The notes under the pieces: model-generated | What the model was told of the DNA's origin: nothing | Database searches by the model: none | The model's input: the letters and a program-made list of their open reading frames with translations, nothing else | In this document: one piece after another, positions 45,534-57,535 of the stretch | Layout: every line of letters begins with the position of its first letter | Numbering within the stretch: the stretch's first letter is position 1 | Program-made: the position numbers and the translations under genes | NCBI GenBank assembly: GCA_958450365.1 | Contig: CAUEEP010000327.1 | Coordinates: 106,308 to 170,307 of the forward strand | Source of the DNA: Mesorhabditis belari | Lineage: Eukaryota; Nematoda; Chromadorea; Rhabditida; Rhabditidae | Direction of reading: 5' to 3' | Length of the DNA stretch: 64,000 nt

Positions 45534-46271
45534 CTAAATTCCGGCTTCAAAACTCTCATTTTCTTTGTCCGGATCGTCCTCATCATCGCTTTGATCGAAG
45601 AGCGGCGGATTGACAAGCGAGTCGTAAGCCGTTTCCAATTGAGCCTCCTCAAACAGTTGTTCGGCGAACTTCTGAGCGTACCGAGCGGGAAATTTTCTAA
45701 AGCAAATTATGAATATGGGTAAAAAGAGTGATATACCTTGTCTTGATGAATCCTTGATTTGCGTCCATAACTTTGACCATCGATTCCACAATTGATGGCA
45801 ATAGTCGACCTCTTCGTTTATTGCCATAGATGACCCCCAATCGGCTAAAAATAGAAAAAACATTAAATAACTAGAAAAAAATTACCTGAATAAACGTTCG
45901 ATAGAGACCGACGAGCCCGGAACACAGAAAAGCCATTTCACTGCGGTGGCGCTCTTCGTCTCTGTTGAAGTTTTCTAGCACAGCACAATGCTCCGTCAGG
46001 TAGTGACTCCACATGTGATCATACACGCGTCCGGATTTCGCACTGTAGCTGACGTCTGAGCAATGACGACAATGACGACGATCTCCTTGACTCGTTGACA
46101 TCATTGCCATGTAGTGGTTACCTAAAAACAATCTAGTTGAACAAAGAGGACGTAAAGGAAAGTGTAAAAAAGTTTTAACTTACTTCGTCCTTTTGTCGTC
46201 GATCGCAGATTCTTTGCGTAGTCGGCTTTGTGTGTTCCAGCTGGGCATTTGCACAGCTGTTCCGACACCAT
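45534..46271 (-). CDS. Unrecognised small zinc-finger-like protein; apparent one-base frameshift
   Basis: I do not recognise the family. Exons (minus): 46271-46184, 46121-45886, 45844-45737, 45696-45534. The start (MVSEQLCKCPAGTHKADY) has a possible trans-splice acceptor just upstream. Exon 2 has a candidate metal site, CRHCSDVSYSAKSG then HMWSHYLTEHC, with CxxC and HxxxH/C spacing unlike standard C2H2 fingers. The C-terminus is acidic (DQSDDEDDPDKENE). Splicing exons 2 to 3 leaves the frame off by one: the C5 run at 45834-45838 (plus strand) would have to be C4 to read through into a sensible exon 3 (VIYGNKRRGRLLPSIVESM) and exon 4. The total is 595 nt, one more than 198 codons. It is either an assembly homopolymer error or a recent loss of function. 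The gene sits between inverted repeats. Confidence 0.55.
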
Positions 46272-46406
46272 CTTACGCTCTGTAAACAAAAAATAACGTA
46301 TATGTAGGGAGATGTTAAAAAACCGTAGTAAGTGAGAGAAACAAGCAAACATTAGCAAGCCTCGTGATTATTAGGCTGTCCAGAAAGTCTTTTCGTTCCT
46401 TTTCCT

Positions 46407-46560
46407 TGGAGAGCAAAAAGTTGTGATTTGATATGAAAAAAAATAGGGGGATACTAGGGGGGGACACTTTAGGGGGACAAAAAGGGGACACTTTGAGGGG
46501 GACACTTAGGGGGGCAAAAGGGGGACACAGGGGGGGGGACACTCGAAATGTATAGGAAGG
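46407..46560 (-). repeat. Right arm of inverted repeat with GGGGGACACTT expansion
   Basis: Inverted match of 45271-45360 (AGCAAAAAGTTGTGATTTGA, GGGGGATACTAG, ACTCGAAATGTATA). Between the matching ends it has gained several GGGGGACACTTT units. Immediately outside is TTAGGCTGTCCAGAAAGTCT (46370-46389), which resembles a mariner-type terminal repeat. Confidence 0.75.
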
Positions 46561-46954
46561 AGTGCTGCCGAAGATACCTGAAGTCCTTTTTTGCGAGGAA
46601 TGTAGAATTGGAGGAATTCATATTCGGTGAAAAGTTTAAAATTGATGCAGGTTTGGCGCTTTTTCTGATACAAATCTATGAAGGTTGTCGAGGAGATTAT
46701 TGTAATATCTATTTGAAAAGAAAAGATAGTCAGTTGAGCGGCTGAAGATTCATTACCCGTTAGGGAAAATGGTTAGGCCTTGGCGAATTTCTTTTCATTT
46801 CATTTGTTTTCAGGCTTGTAACTCGTATCATTGGTAAGACAAAATCTTTGATTTTAGCGATTGAGGTTCACGATCACAGGCATATATTATGTCGTCTTTG
46901 TTTTTCTCGTTTCTTGTTTTTGACTCAGACACTTTAATTTTTATTTTAGACCTG

Positions 46955-48614
46955 ATGTCCAGCGAAGTGTCATCGGAGGTGATGGCAATCGAGAAAACAG
47001 AGAGGAAACTGACGGAAGACGGCAACCATTCAACGACCGGCATCGCTCCGCCCCTGCTGCCTGTTCGTCATCAATTGCAACGTCGCTGGGTACTATGGTT
47101 TCTGAAGGTTAGTTTGTGTGCTGTTTGTGGAAAATGGAGCGCTGGAGGGCTGTTGTGGTGGTTGTCAAGCGCAAAGTAATAAGCGTAATTTCTTGTCAAG
47201 AATGCCAACACTCTGTAAACAGAAGATTACTATGTGTTACAGAAAAACTATTAATTTGGGTTTCGACTTAAAGCTCAATTTATTATTTTTTTACGCATGC
47301 ATGGATACCATGAATACGCAAGAATAACTTTTCAAGTAGAATTCAGAAATTCTCGAAAGATTATGAAATTATAACGATCAAAGATTAAATGATTAATGTT
47401 AAACTAGGAAATTATTGTCAGAGTGACTAGCTCACGAAGCTCCTTAGCACGTAGTGAACGGTTCAGTTAAACAGTTCAGTTTAGTTAAACAAATGAAGTT
47501 AATGCTAGTTTTATAAACCACACACTTTATGTCGTAGGATTAGTTTTGTGTGTGCAACGTCTCTTTATATAGTTTGCATACATTACAACTTTTGTTGAAT
47601 TTAGGCAGACAGAAATCGCGATTGGGAAGATTGTCTGCAGCAAGTGATCGCGTTCGACTCAGTTGAAGATTTTTGGTCGCTGTTCAACAACATTGCCGCG
47701 CCATCATCACTCAATTGGGGCTCTGACTACTATCTTTTTAAAGAGGTACTATACTTTCGGTTTGCTTTGGTTAAAGTTATATTCAGGGTATTCGTCCAAT
47801 GTGGGAGGATAAGCAAAACGTTGATGGAGGTCGATGGTTAATGGTTGTCGATAAGCATAAAAGGTATATTGGGCTCCTACGTTTACTAGTTTAGTTCAAT
47901 CAAGTTTTATGAACTCTGGGTTTTTGTGTTTGTGTAAAGGCGGGTGAAAACTCGCTGAAAAGATGCTATATGGCTTCAGATTCAAAATATTCATATATTC
48001 GTTAATGGAGTTTTTTTTTCAGGAAACAATTCCTCGACGATTACTGGCTCGAGCTTCTGATGGCGATTGTTGGCGAGCAATTTGGCGACTATGGAGACCA
48101 CATCTGTGGAGCGGTTTTGAATGTACGCAACAAGGGTGACAAGGTTGGATATTTATTATTTAAGCGCAATCTCTTTTGTTTTCAGATATCACTATGGACA
48201 CATGATGCTTCTCAGGATTCGGTGAACAGTCAAATTGGCAAAATTTTCAAAGCTAAGATGAATGTGCCCGACGAGGAAATTATCAAATACGAAGTGCACA
48301 AAGATGCTAGCAAAAGGGCGTCATCGATTGTTAAGCCTCGGATAACAATTCAGGTATGATATTTTCATAAAAAAATAAGAAATGGAGCTTTAAGTCGAGA
48401 CCCAAATGAATAGTTTGTCTATAACACATTGCAATCTTTTGTTTACTGAGTGTTGGCATTGGTAAACAATTTGAGGCTAATTGCAAGCAAAAAGTTAACC
48501 ATTCTAAATTAATTTTTCATTGTTTTTATTTAGGGAGAATCTATCGTCTTCAAGCACAACAACGATCAGCACAAACCACAGCCAACTGCAGCAACCGTTG
48601 AAACAAAAGGATAA
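46955..48614 (+). CDS. Translation initiation factor eIF4E
   Basis: mRNA 5'-cap-binding subunit of eIF4F, 246 aa. Exons: 46955-47107, 47605-47745, 47787-47863, 48023-48143, 48186-48353, 48534-48614. Conserved features in order: RRWVLWFLK, cap-stacking tryptophan in NRDWEDC, dorsal eIF4G-binding VEDFWSLFNNI, second cap tryptophan and glutamate in GIRPMWEDKQN, GGRWLMVVDK, FWLELL-type YWLELLMAIVGEQF, GAVLNVRNKGDKISLWT with the phosphate-contacting basic residues. A TTTTAG acceptor lies six bases before the ATG, consistent with trans-splicing. The nematode has several IFE paralogues, and which one this is cannot be told by eye; the canonical cap residues suggest an IFE-3-like or other standard isoform. 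Confidence 0.94.
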
Positions 48615-48772
48615 GAATAGCCGAAAGGAATGATTGTTTGTTAAACCCTTATTCGATTGTGCTTTGTTTGTTATCTTTTACCAATGTTGTTTGTTTTTGT
48701 ATAGAACTTTACCGATAAAATGTTTTTGTGAAAAGTTTTGGGGTGAGAACAAATTCGAAAATCTTTATTGAT

Positions 48773-49190
48773 TCACCTTGGCGGAGTAGAAGCCGGTCGG
48801 ATAGCGGGGTTCTTTGCGAGATTCGAGATCACCGTCACTTGATTAAAGCTTGACGCTCGTGCACGCGGTATCACGCTTACGTTTGAAGCGAGTGATTTCG
48901 CGTCACTAAAGTGTATTGTTAGTAAGGCTTGTCGGATAGAATTCTCTTTCAGCAATTGGATTGCGAGTTTTGCTGCTTTCCAGACTAAACTATGTCGAGG
49001 AGTTAGTGAACATCTTGTTAGAAATTGATTCTATTTGGCCTTTTATCTACCGATACTTTTTGCGATCTGTCAATTCCATGGACAAAGGACGTCGACAAAA
49101 TAACATCACAATTCAATCACCGTGGAAACATAGCGGATGAGTTAGAACTAGACATCGAAATGTTTGAACTGGACAAGAACTTAGACGGTT
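48773..49190 (-). other. Possible unrecognised short gene or 3' exons
   Basis: The minus strand has a 60-codon or longer frame ending at 48773 (LASNVSVIPRARASSF...) with AATAAA seven bases after the stop. An overlapping frame reads RKEPRYPTGFYSAKV and ends in the same AATAAA. Possible upstream start at MSSSNSSAMFP (near 49157). No model closes convincingly and no family is recognised. It is convergent with eIF4E. Confidence 0.2.
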
Positions 49191-49223
49191 AAGATTTTTG
49201 AGCTCAAACAAAGAAACAACCGC

Positions 49224-52200
49224 TCACCCGGTGATGATTTGAATGAAGCGATGGCTCGTCAACACCTCACGAATCTTTCTGAAATTTCGAATTTATGAAT
49301 TTATTCGAACTTTTGCGCTCACTCACCGATTGAATAAAACCATAATGTATGGATTGATGCCATTCCAAAGAACCCAAATGAAATTGCACGCAAAGTACGC
49401 GGTTGGACTGTCCACAACCGGGCAATACGTCCAGATACAGTAGCCGAAAACGCTATATGAGCAAATGAAGAAAACCTGAAGAAATGGGGAAAGTGTGGGT
49501 TTTTTGAGGCGACTTTTACACTCTTTTCGTTGGCTTGAAGCTTGAAGCAGAAGCTATGGTATTAGCGCTCTAAATCGTGACTTGGGTTACTGTAACCTTT
49601 ACTAAATGAATGCCGGGTTACGGTAGTCGAGTCACGCTTTAGAGCGCATGCCCCGAGTGAAAGGTGGGCAAATTTCTTCAAGTGATTGCAATATTTCGAA
49701 TTTCGAACCTGTATCGTGAGCAAAAGTTCCCGTTTCGAAGGCGCTGTATGCGTGAAAACGTAGACGAAAATGACGATGTATGAGATGGCGGCGAGAAGAA
49801 CAGAGTACAGGATGAGCTGATTGCTGAACTCGCGCACTGTGCCACCCCACGGGTATTCGGCCTGAACAAAGGTTAAACGATGATGCTATGTGATGATGTG
49901 AGAAACGAAAATTGTAGAGGATGATCGAAAAGTTCCCACACACTTTACGAAAGAAGCTCCAAATTTCAAATTTCAGCTAAAATCCAGATCGAAATTTGAA
50001 CTTGTTTAGCTTTGTAAGCTTAATTTCGTTGGCAACAAAAGTTCTAAGACTATTTTTCGTCTTTCTGTTGCACAATGCGTTGATTGGATTAAGATTTGTT
50101 CAGAAATGGATGTAAAGATATTCAATTTACTCGATGTGTAAAGAGGATTACTCGTAGTTGCTCGATGAAAAACGTCGATTAATCGAGTAAAAAGTACTCA
50201 TGCAGATTTTACTCGAGTAATTACTTACTCGCGAGGAACGCGCTCTACCTTTCACGATGTTTCACTTTCTTCCTATCACTTTCACTCAATCCTCACGTTG
50301 CACAAGTTGATGCATAAGTCTTTGCAAATTTTTTTTGTTTCCTTTACCAAATGTTCAAAGTAAATTTCCAAAGTAAGGGTTCCAAAAAGAAACCAAATCT
50401 GTTGCAACCGAAACTATTAGGTTGATGCATAAGTCTTTTCGTTCCTTTTCGTCTGCCGTTTCAAGCCAACAAATGCACGAATTAAACTACGGTTGATTTC
50501 ATTAGAAAAAGCAATTATTTTTCTGCAAAATAACATTAAAACGGGTTTAAAAATATTGAATGCCTGGATTTTCTTGAGAGTATGAAGTCGGGTAGTCAAA
50601 AAGGGCTAACTCGATGATGCGGTTTAGACACCTTAGCTAAAGAAAACCTATCTTCGTGTCAATAGATAAAAGATAGAGAAAAAAAACGTTTGATATTTCG
50701 CCAAAATTTCAGAGAAATTCATTCAGCCAATTTTTCCGTAGAGTTTTTTATAGATTTTTACGAAAAAGGCGTTTTTCACTCTCGAATTTGCTTGAAAGAG
50801 CACGTGTGGCTGACTGGTTAAGTGTCTTTATCTTAATCGGAAGGTCGAGGGTTCGAACCCCACATGCGACATGGTCACCCCCTTCGGATTTCCTTTCCCT
50901 TCGGGTTGAGAGGTTTTCTGGAGGGCAGTCTGGTGGTTGTGGCCCCAGTTCTTTAAAGTGACAAGCCACTCCTTCATCGTCATCTTCCCTTCACCACCAA
51001 AAAAGCTATTTAGTTCCCCATTGAGCTTAGGGTTAGGGAGCCGTCTGTCATGACGTGGGTTAAGTTAAGATATAGCCTAGTATTGTGTGTGTCGTTGTAT
51101 TGTGATTGATATATTTCGTGTATGCGATAAATTCACCACTGGTAGCCCCAGTCGGTATTTTTGAAAGTGAACCGAAATTCATTTAAAAGATGCAAATTGA
51201 ACAAAAAAACACTTTTTTTATAGAGCAAACTATAGATTAATTCGTGAATTCGTTACTTTTTAACAGAAGTACGAAAAAAATGAAAAAGACTTTTGCATCA
51301 ACCTAATATTAAAAAGATCTTTTGATAGCTTTTGGTCTATCATTTCTCTACAAAACGGCTTTTTTAGAGAAAGCCGAAAGCTCGTCTCAACTCGGTAAAA
51401 ATTTTTTTTTTCTAAAATTTTTTAACTAAAATTTTCAATTGCTGTTTTAAAGAAAATTGCTAGACGAATCGTTTTCAAATTTTACAGACTTATGTAATGA
51501 AATAAGCTCTATCTTTTTTACTTTTTCACCAAAATAGGTTTGTATTGAAGAAAGTGTTGAAATTAAGGCTTCAGCATTGGGAGAGGTTTTGGGTGCTTGC
51601 CTTTGTGCATTTGAAAATCTTCAAAAACAACGACTTTCGAGAATTTCCAAAAACCCATTTTGCAGAGAAACAATCAAGCTTTTTAATAGTTTAAAAAGAA
51701 ATTTTATTGCTGGCGGCATTGTTTTTAAATAATGTTTCGCAAAAAATTGCAAAGACTTGGGCACCAACGCGTTAAACTGTGTTAAATTGCGTTAAATTGC
51801 GTTAAATTGCGTAAGTTTGCGTTAAATTTGTGGTTATTTTGATAGGGAGCCAAAGGCAACTCTTGGTTTACTGTAAGATCGACTGTCTAGACTAGGATTA
51901 CGGTATCCGATCGAGGCTTTAAAGCACTTTACTCCACTCACCAAATACTGAAAAGTGTAAGTGGGTAAGACGTAAACCATGAGACTGAAATCAGTCAAAT
52001 CAACAATGGTGACGATAAGGAAAAATGACCAACAAATTGTCATGCATATCTGAAAGTGAATAGATTTAGAAAGAATAGCCTTAGGAAAGAATACAGGGTG
52101 CGCCAAAAGTTCCCGTACTTGTATTTTCTGCATTTTTGGTAATTTTAGATAAAAGATCCGATTTTAAAAGTAAGAAATTAGAATTCCTCACAAAAAACTG

Positions 52201-55062
52201 ATTTAGAAAGCGTTTCTGGTTAATTTATAAGTGCAACGCTATTTAAGTCAATTGATTGAGAAGCGGGCCCGCTCAGGGGCTCTTTGGTCGCACAGTTACA
52301 GGGCACAGTTACAGGGCACAGTTACAGGGCACAGTTACAGGGCACAGTTACAGGGCACAGTTACAGGGCACAGTTACAGGGCACAGTTACAGGGCACAGT
52401 TACAGGGCACAGTTACAGGGCACAGTTACAGGGCACAGTTACAGGGCACAGTTACAGGGCACAGTTACAGGGCACAGTTACAGGGCACAGTTACAGGGCA
52501 CAGTTACAGTTATTTCCTTTGATGGAAATTTGTATGGGAAAACCAAGTTCTAACCTGACTTCTGACTCGGTCGTTGACCAAAACTTTATACACCCAATAT
52601 AAAAAATGTCACATTTTATGTCTAGTTTTCGAAAAACATCTTGGCTCTTGAAAATCTTTTGATCCATAAAAGTTACAGGCCTGAAGCTCCAAAAAAATGT
52701 GCGACCAAAGCGCCTGTACCAGAGCGCCTGTGCCCTGTAACTGTGCCCTGTAACTGTGCCCTGTAACTGTGCCCTGTAACTGTGCCCTGTAACTGTGCCC
52801 TGTAACTGTGCCCTGTAACTGTGCCCTGTAACTGTGCCCTGTAACTGTGCCCTGTAACTGTGCGACCAAAGAGCCCCTGAGCGGGCCCGCTTCTCAATCA
52901 ATTGTCTTAAATAGCGTTGCACTTATAAATTAACCAGAAACGCTTTCTAAATCAGTTTTTTGTGAGGAATTCGAATTTCTTACTTTTATAATCGGATCTT
53001 TTATCTAAAATTACCAAAAATGCAGAAAATACAAGTACGGGAATTTTTGGCGCACCCTGTAGATGATTCATTTAAAAACTCACATAGAAAACGGGTTCTT
53101 TGAAAATTCGACGATAACTTTGAAAGAAAACGATGAAAACGGCACGGTTGATGGCGAGAAGAGCCGTGTGCACGAGACTCGTACACCACATTCCATTCAT
53201 GATTGCGCCTTGGATCTGAAGTTGTTAAGTGCACCGGAAAGGGTACGTTTACAAGTGCTGAGCATAAAGTACTTTACATAAAGCACACTGCCCACAATGC
53301 ACTTGCTTAAAAACGGAAACGCACTGAAAAACACTGAAACCCTTTTCGGTGCACTAATTAAATGATTCAGCAATAACGTTTGCTGAATCGTTTAATCATA
53401 ATGGCTATCAAATCCAATTTGATCTTTGAATGCTAGCATTTTAGTCTACTTTGAGCTTAAAGCGATAAATCCACCCTGTCTGGTGCACTAAAGTCACCAT
53501 TTCCTTTATCAGCAACTGACTGCAGCACTGTGCTGACTGCAGTCATCAGTGCTTCTTGCTGACTGCTTCTTGCTGACTGCTTCTTGTTGACTGCAGTCAT
53601 CAATCACACTTTTAGGCTAATCGCACAGTCCCTTGCTCTAGTGGTTAGCGTTTTCATAGACGTTTATCATAAAGCCGTGTGGGATCGACTCCAGCTTCGG
53701 CTTTTCAAGCTGGCGTCTAGTTTGGACTGAATATAAAACCCCGGAGAATGTGTAGAAGATAAAACAATGAGCTTTAAACTACATTTACAGTAGATTTAGT
53801 TATCAACAAGTATTACCGAACATACAGCTTTAAACTTTGTACGTTTCTTTCTCACTTTCTCGAGCCATCCATAACTTTCATATTGAGCGATGAGATATAC
53901 ACCCGTTGACGCGTGAATGAGCAATTGAAATGAGTCGGCGATTCCCAAATGGAACATGATTCGCTGCGAGTGATTCTGTTTGAAATCCCGCTCATTGTAG
54001 ATTATCTGAAAATGCGGAGCTGTTTTCTTGATCGTTTTGGTAAAAGCTTTGAGAAACTTTGATAAATGGGATCTTTTTAGCTTGTGGGACATTTGCCTCG
54101 CCCCCTTTGCCATTAGCTGAACTTTGAGCTCAAACATCCTGGCTTTGGGTTGTCGAATTTAAATATTATTGGTATTATTAGATGCGCCAAGGCTTTCTCT
54201 GTCGATTGATATAAAAAACTATTTAAATTGGACATCCGAAAGCCAATATATTTGAGCTCAAAGTTAGATTGCTAATTCCTTTTATACGCGCCCCGTCCCT
54301 TTTGGCAATCCAACTTTGAGCTCAAATATCTTGGCTTTCGGCTGTCCAATTTCAATAGTTTTTGTACCAATCGACAGAGAAAGACTTGGCGCATCTAATG
54401 CTATCAAGAAGATTTCAATTCGACAACCCAAAGTCAAGATGTTTGAGCTCAAAGTTTAGCTAATGGAAAAAGGGCTGGAGAGCGTATCAAATATCCGAGA
54501 ACCATGTTTTTATGGTTCTCGTGCTTATATACTTGCTTATACTGTGCTTATTTTCTCTGATAAAGATAAGGAGGTAATCTTTATTGATTTAGTGACAAAA
54601 AAGCAAGAAAATGACAAGATTTCTATTAGTTATTAGTTCGAAACATGATCAAAATAGATTTGTAGATGAAAAGGCTTCAAAAGCGACTATTTCTGAGTAT
54701 TCTATGATACATAAATGTTGCAAAGGACTATGATAAATGTTACTATGTTAAATATTACTGCTACTACTTGATCTATCGCTTATCTATCGCTTATCTATCG
54801 CTCAAAATAACTATTTACCGTAACACTTGCCTCTCTAAACCCTCTTAAAGTCTTTACAATGAGAAACTGTTTAACGCTTTATGATTTTCCTCAATCCACT
54901 CACTTTTAAAACGACCGCATAGAGAACGAAAGTGACGAGAGTGAAAGCAATTGTGATAACGCCAAATGAAAGTTCTCTAATGTAATCGCCTCCTTGAGCC
55001 GGGATGAAATCTGTTGAGAAATTCTGTCCAGTGTATCCATTTATCAACACCTCCACCAGCAT
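49224..55062 (-). CDS. Nematode chemoreceptor-type seven-transmembrane GPCR (SRT-like)
   Basis: Complete 301-aa receptor. Exons (minus): 55062-54904, 54005-53856, 53215-53084, 52049-51942, 49861-49709, 49475-49327, 49278-49224 (906 nt, phases close). Membrane segments in order: TM1 VITIAFTLVTFVLYAVVL, TM2 QRIMFHLGIADSFQLLIHAS, TM3 ending in TALLAINRAVFIVF (the DRY-equivalent position is NRA), TM4 ICWSFFLIVTIV, TM5 LILYSVLLAAISYIVIFVYV, TM6 VFFICSYSVFGYCIW, TM7 FIWVLWNGINPYIMVLFN with the NPxxxx variant of NPxxY. The IMFHLGIADSFQL block is like nematode serpentine receptors of the SRT type (assignment from memory). Introns 3 and 4 hold large mobile elements. Probable role: chemosensation; ligand unknown. 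Confidence 0.83.
50417..51306. mobile_element. 890-bp mariner-like element with embedded tRNA-like module
   Basis: Ends TTAGGTTGATGCATAAGTCT and its near-complement (GACTTTTGCATCAACCTAA) are bounded by TA (50415-50416, 51307-51308). No transposase frame remains; the inside holds a tRNA-like module and unrelated AT-rich DNA. A stray AAGTTGATGCATAAGTCTTT end lies at 50305. The element fills much of GPCR intron 4. Confidence 0.85.
50800..50870 (+). other. tRNA-like A/B-box module inside mariner-like element
   Basis: GTGTGGCTGACTGGTTAAGTG gives an A-box D arm, in split form, and GAGGGTTCGAACCCCAC a perfect B-box T arm. The anticodon arm is poor and the acceptor stem does not pair. It looks like a tRNA-derived SINE head and not a tRNA gene. 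Confidence 0.6.
52094..53059. mobile_element. 966-bp CAGGGTG-end fold-back element with mirrored 13-bp arrays
   Basis: The ends (CAGGGTGCGCCAAAAGTTCC and its near-complement) are bounded by TA at 52092-52093 and 53060-53061. The arms match for about 195 bp, then continue into inverted tandem arrays: 17 copies of CACAGTTACAGGG at 52291-52509 and about 10 copies of the complement at 52730-52862. The centre (52510-52725) is single-copy. It sits in GPCR intron 3, 24 bp from the exon 3 donor. Confidence 0.93.
53628..53700 (+). other. tRNA-like module
   Basis: TTGCTCTAGTGGTTAGCG (A-box type) and GTGGGATCGACTCCAG (B-box type, imperfect) are spaced as in a tRNA. Acceptor ends do not pair. Located in GPCR intron 2, near a TTGCTGACTGC triplet repeat at 53545-53590. 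Confidence 0.45.
54108..54490. mobile_element. Palindromic repeat in GPCR intron 1
   Basis: The motif TTTGAGCTCAAA and flanking TCTTGGCTTTCGGCTGTCC appear four times in alternating orientation (54120, 54245, 54315, 54450), so the block folds on itself. Related sequence occurs at positions 20-100. No coding content. Confidence 0.65.
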
Positions 55063-57410
55063 TCTTCTGAAATAGAGACTCTGATAAACAAAACAGAAGA
55101 ATTTGAAGAAAATTTTATGATAAAATGATTTTCAAATCAAAGCCACAAAGCATTAAAGAGGAAATTTGACGGGGAATTGTTAGTTTTGAGGTTTCATTTT
55201 TTCCTACACCACAAAAATGTTAGTCTTTCTAGAAAAGGCTTTCGTTTCTTTGTTAGACTTTCGTTTAATTTCATTCTTTTCATACTTTCGTTGAAAAATA
55301 GCAAATTCACCAATTAAGTTTGCTTTAAATAGCTTTAAAATGCTTTAAATTTATTGCTGAGTTTCCCATCTTTTAAAGTCAATCTTTCGCTTCACTTTTA
55401 GCGCAAATTCGAGGATGAAAACGTGTTTCACCGTAAAAATCTAGAAGAAGCTCTACGAAGAAATTGGCTGAATGAGTTTCTCTAGAAATTTCGCTATATA
55501 CGAAACTTTTTATGCTTTATCTTTTATTTATTGACACTAAGCTTTATCTTTTATCTATTAGGCTTTAGCTTTTATCTATTAACATCTAGGAAAATTTTAT
55601 GTTTTAGAATCAAATAGAAACCGTATTGGAACCGTATTGGATCAAAATAGGAACCGTATTGGAACCGGATTGGATCAAAATAGGAAGCGTATTGGAACCG
55701 TATTGGGAACAAATAGAAACCGTATTGGAACCGGATTGGATCAAAATAGGAACCGTATTGGATCCGTATTGGATCAAAATAGGAACCGTATTGGATCAAA
55801 ATAGGAACCGTATTGGAACCGGATTGGATCAAAATAGGAAGCGTATTGGAACCGTATTGGAAACATATTAGATCAAAATAGAAACCGTATTGGAACCGTA
55901 TTGGAACCGTATTGGATCAAAATAGAAACCGTATTGGAACCGTATTGGATCAAAATAGGAACCGTATTGGAACCGTATTGGAACCGTATTGGAAACATAT
56001 TAGATCAAAATAGGAAGCGTATTGGAACCGTATTGGGAACAAATAGAAACCGTATTGGAACCATATTTGATCAAAATAGGAACCGTATTGGAATCGCATT
56101 GGAACAAAATAGAAACCGCATTGGAACCGTATTGGAACCGTATTGGGAACAAATAGAAACCGTATTGGAACCGTATTGTCTTTCAGACAGGTCGAACTAA
56201 AAGTTAGGCTTTCGATAGCGTTCGATAGATTATGATCAAAGAAATTACATTAGTTGGTTGTCTAGAAAGACCGCTAAACAATAAATATCTTTACAAGAAG
56301 TCGTATATAAGGCGGCACTCATGAGTTTTTTTGCAATAATTTCGCTACGATAATTTTTTTGCAAGTGTTCTTTTTAAAAAAACAAGGGTAGACTAATTTC
56401 CGCAATTTTATTTGCGCAACCATAACTTTCTTCTAAGTCAGCCAATCTTTATGATTTTGGTGTCATTTCGTAGATCTCAATAAGTGCAACAAAATGACAC
56501 CAAAATCAAAAAAATTGGGCCACTTAGAAGAAAGTTATGGCGAGTTGCGCAAAATAAAATTGCGGAAATTAGCCTACCCCAAAAAATACGCATCACTCGC
56601 TAGGAACTCTAGCCTATTAGCTCTAGCCTATTAGCTCTAGCCACTAAACTAGCGTCTCGCTTAGATTTACACGGCAACAAGAAAGCTCAAACGTACTTTA
56701 TTCTAATCATTTCCACCATAAACTGTTAGCTAACAGTTTTTTTTGTTTTCTTTGAACTCAATTTTTGAAATAATTTCTATTTTCGAGTAGATTTTTGGAC
56801 GCGAAATTAGTCGGAAACGGGAAATTATGGAAAATTTCGTGTTTTCTTTTGTGGCGAATCCAATTTCGAATTTGCTTTTCTGAGAATTGGCTTAGGCTTT
56901 TGAGAAATCGACTTCTTGAGAATCCGCCTTTTTTTTCTCGTACGAAATGGTGTGCTTTGTGTAAAATGCGATAGGATTTTCGGATTTTCGAATGTGGACA
57001 AGGAAATTGGATATACTAGATGTATGAATGTGCTAGATGTACTATTAATAGATGTACTAAATGTGTGTAGCTTTCTGACAAAGATGCAGTACTAAACATA
57101 CGGCTACGCAGAATTCACCGAATTTCTCATTATCGCTAATGAGTTTCCCTAAAAAAAAAAGCACTTATTTTAGAAGGCTACTGTAAGCGTGATTTTACCC
57201 TCGATCAATTCAATTTTGGTCTCATTTGAGCTCCAATTTTGGTCACATTTCACTTTATCATCTGAATAAAAGTGTTATCATTTGATGGGGAAGCACAAGA
57301 TTTAGACAATCGTTGAAAAATTTGGTTAATTGAATGGAGATTAGCAATTATGGCAGTTTTTTTGAAGGTTCTAAGGTTTTTGAAGGGCTTTGAAGGGCTT
57401 TGAAGGGCTT
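55063..57410. repeat. Upstream of the GPCR gene: minisatellite and hairpin
   Basis: At 55616-56182 a composite array uses the blocks GGAACCGTATT and GGATCAAAATA in 11-bp register, in many orders. At 56385-56577 an inverted pair with TTGCGCAA and CATAACTTTCTTCTAAGT arms can form a hairpin of about 190 bp. The rest is AT-rich. No gene seen. Confidence 0.7.
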
Positions 57411-57535
57411 TGAAGGTTGAACGGGTTACCCAAAAAGAAATATTTATTTGTGGACTCTATTTGTGGATTTTATGGAGTTATTTTGTGTGACATCACAGAA
57501 AGCAATGCTTGCAAACAGCAATTCCACCAGTTTTC

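Noticed and set aside
52231..52922. HSYRAQLQGTVTG repeat proteins on both strands
   Set aside because: They translate the 13-bp arrays in the arms of the fold-back element; both strands read the same because of the palindrome.
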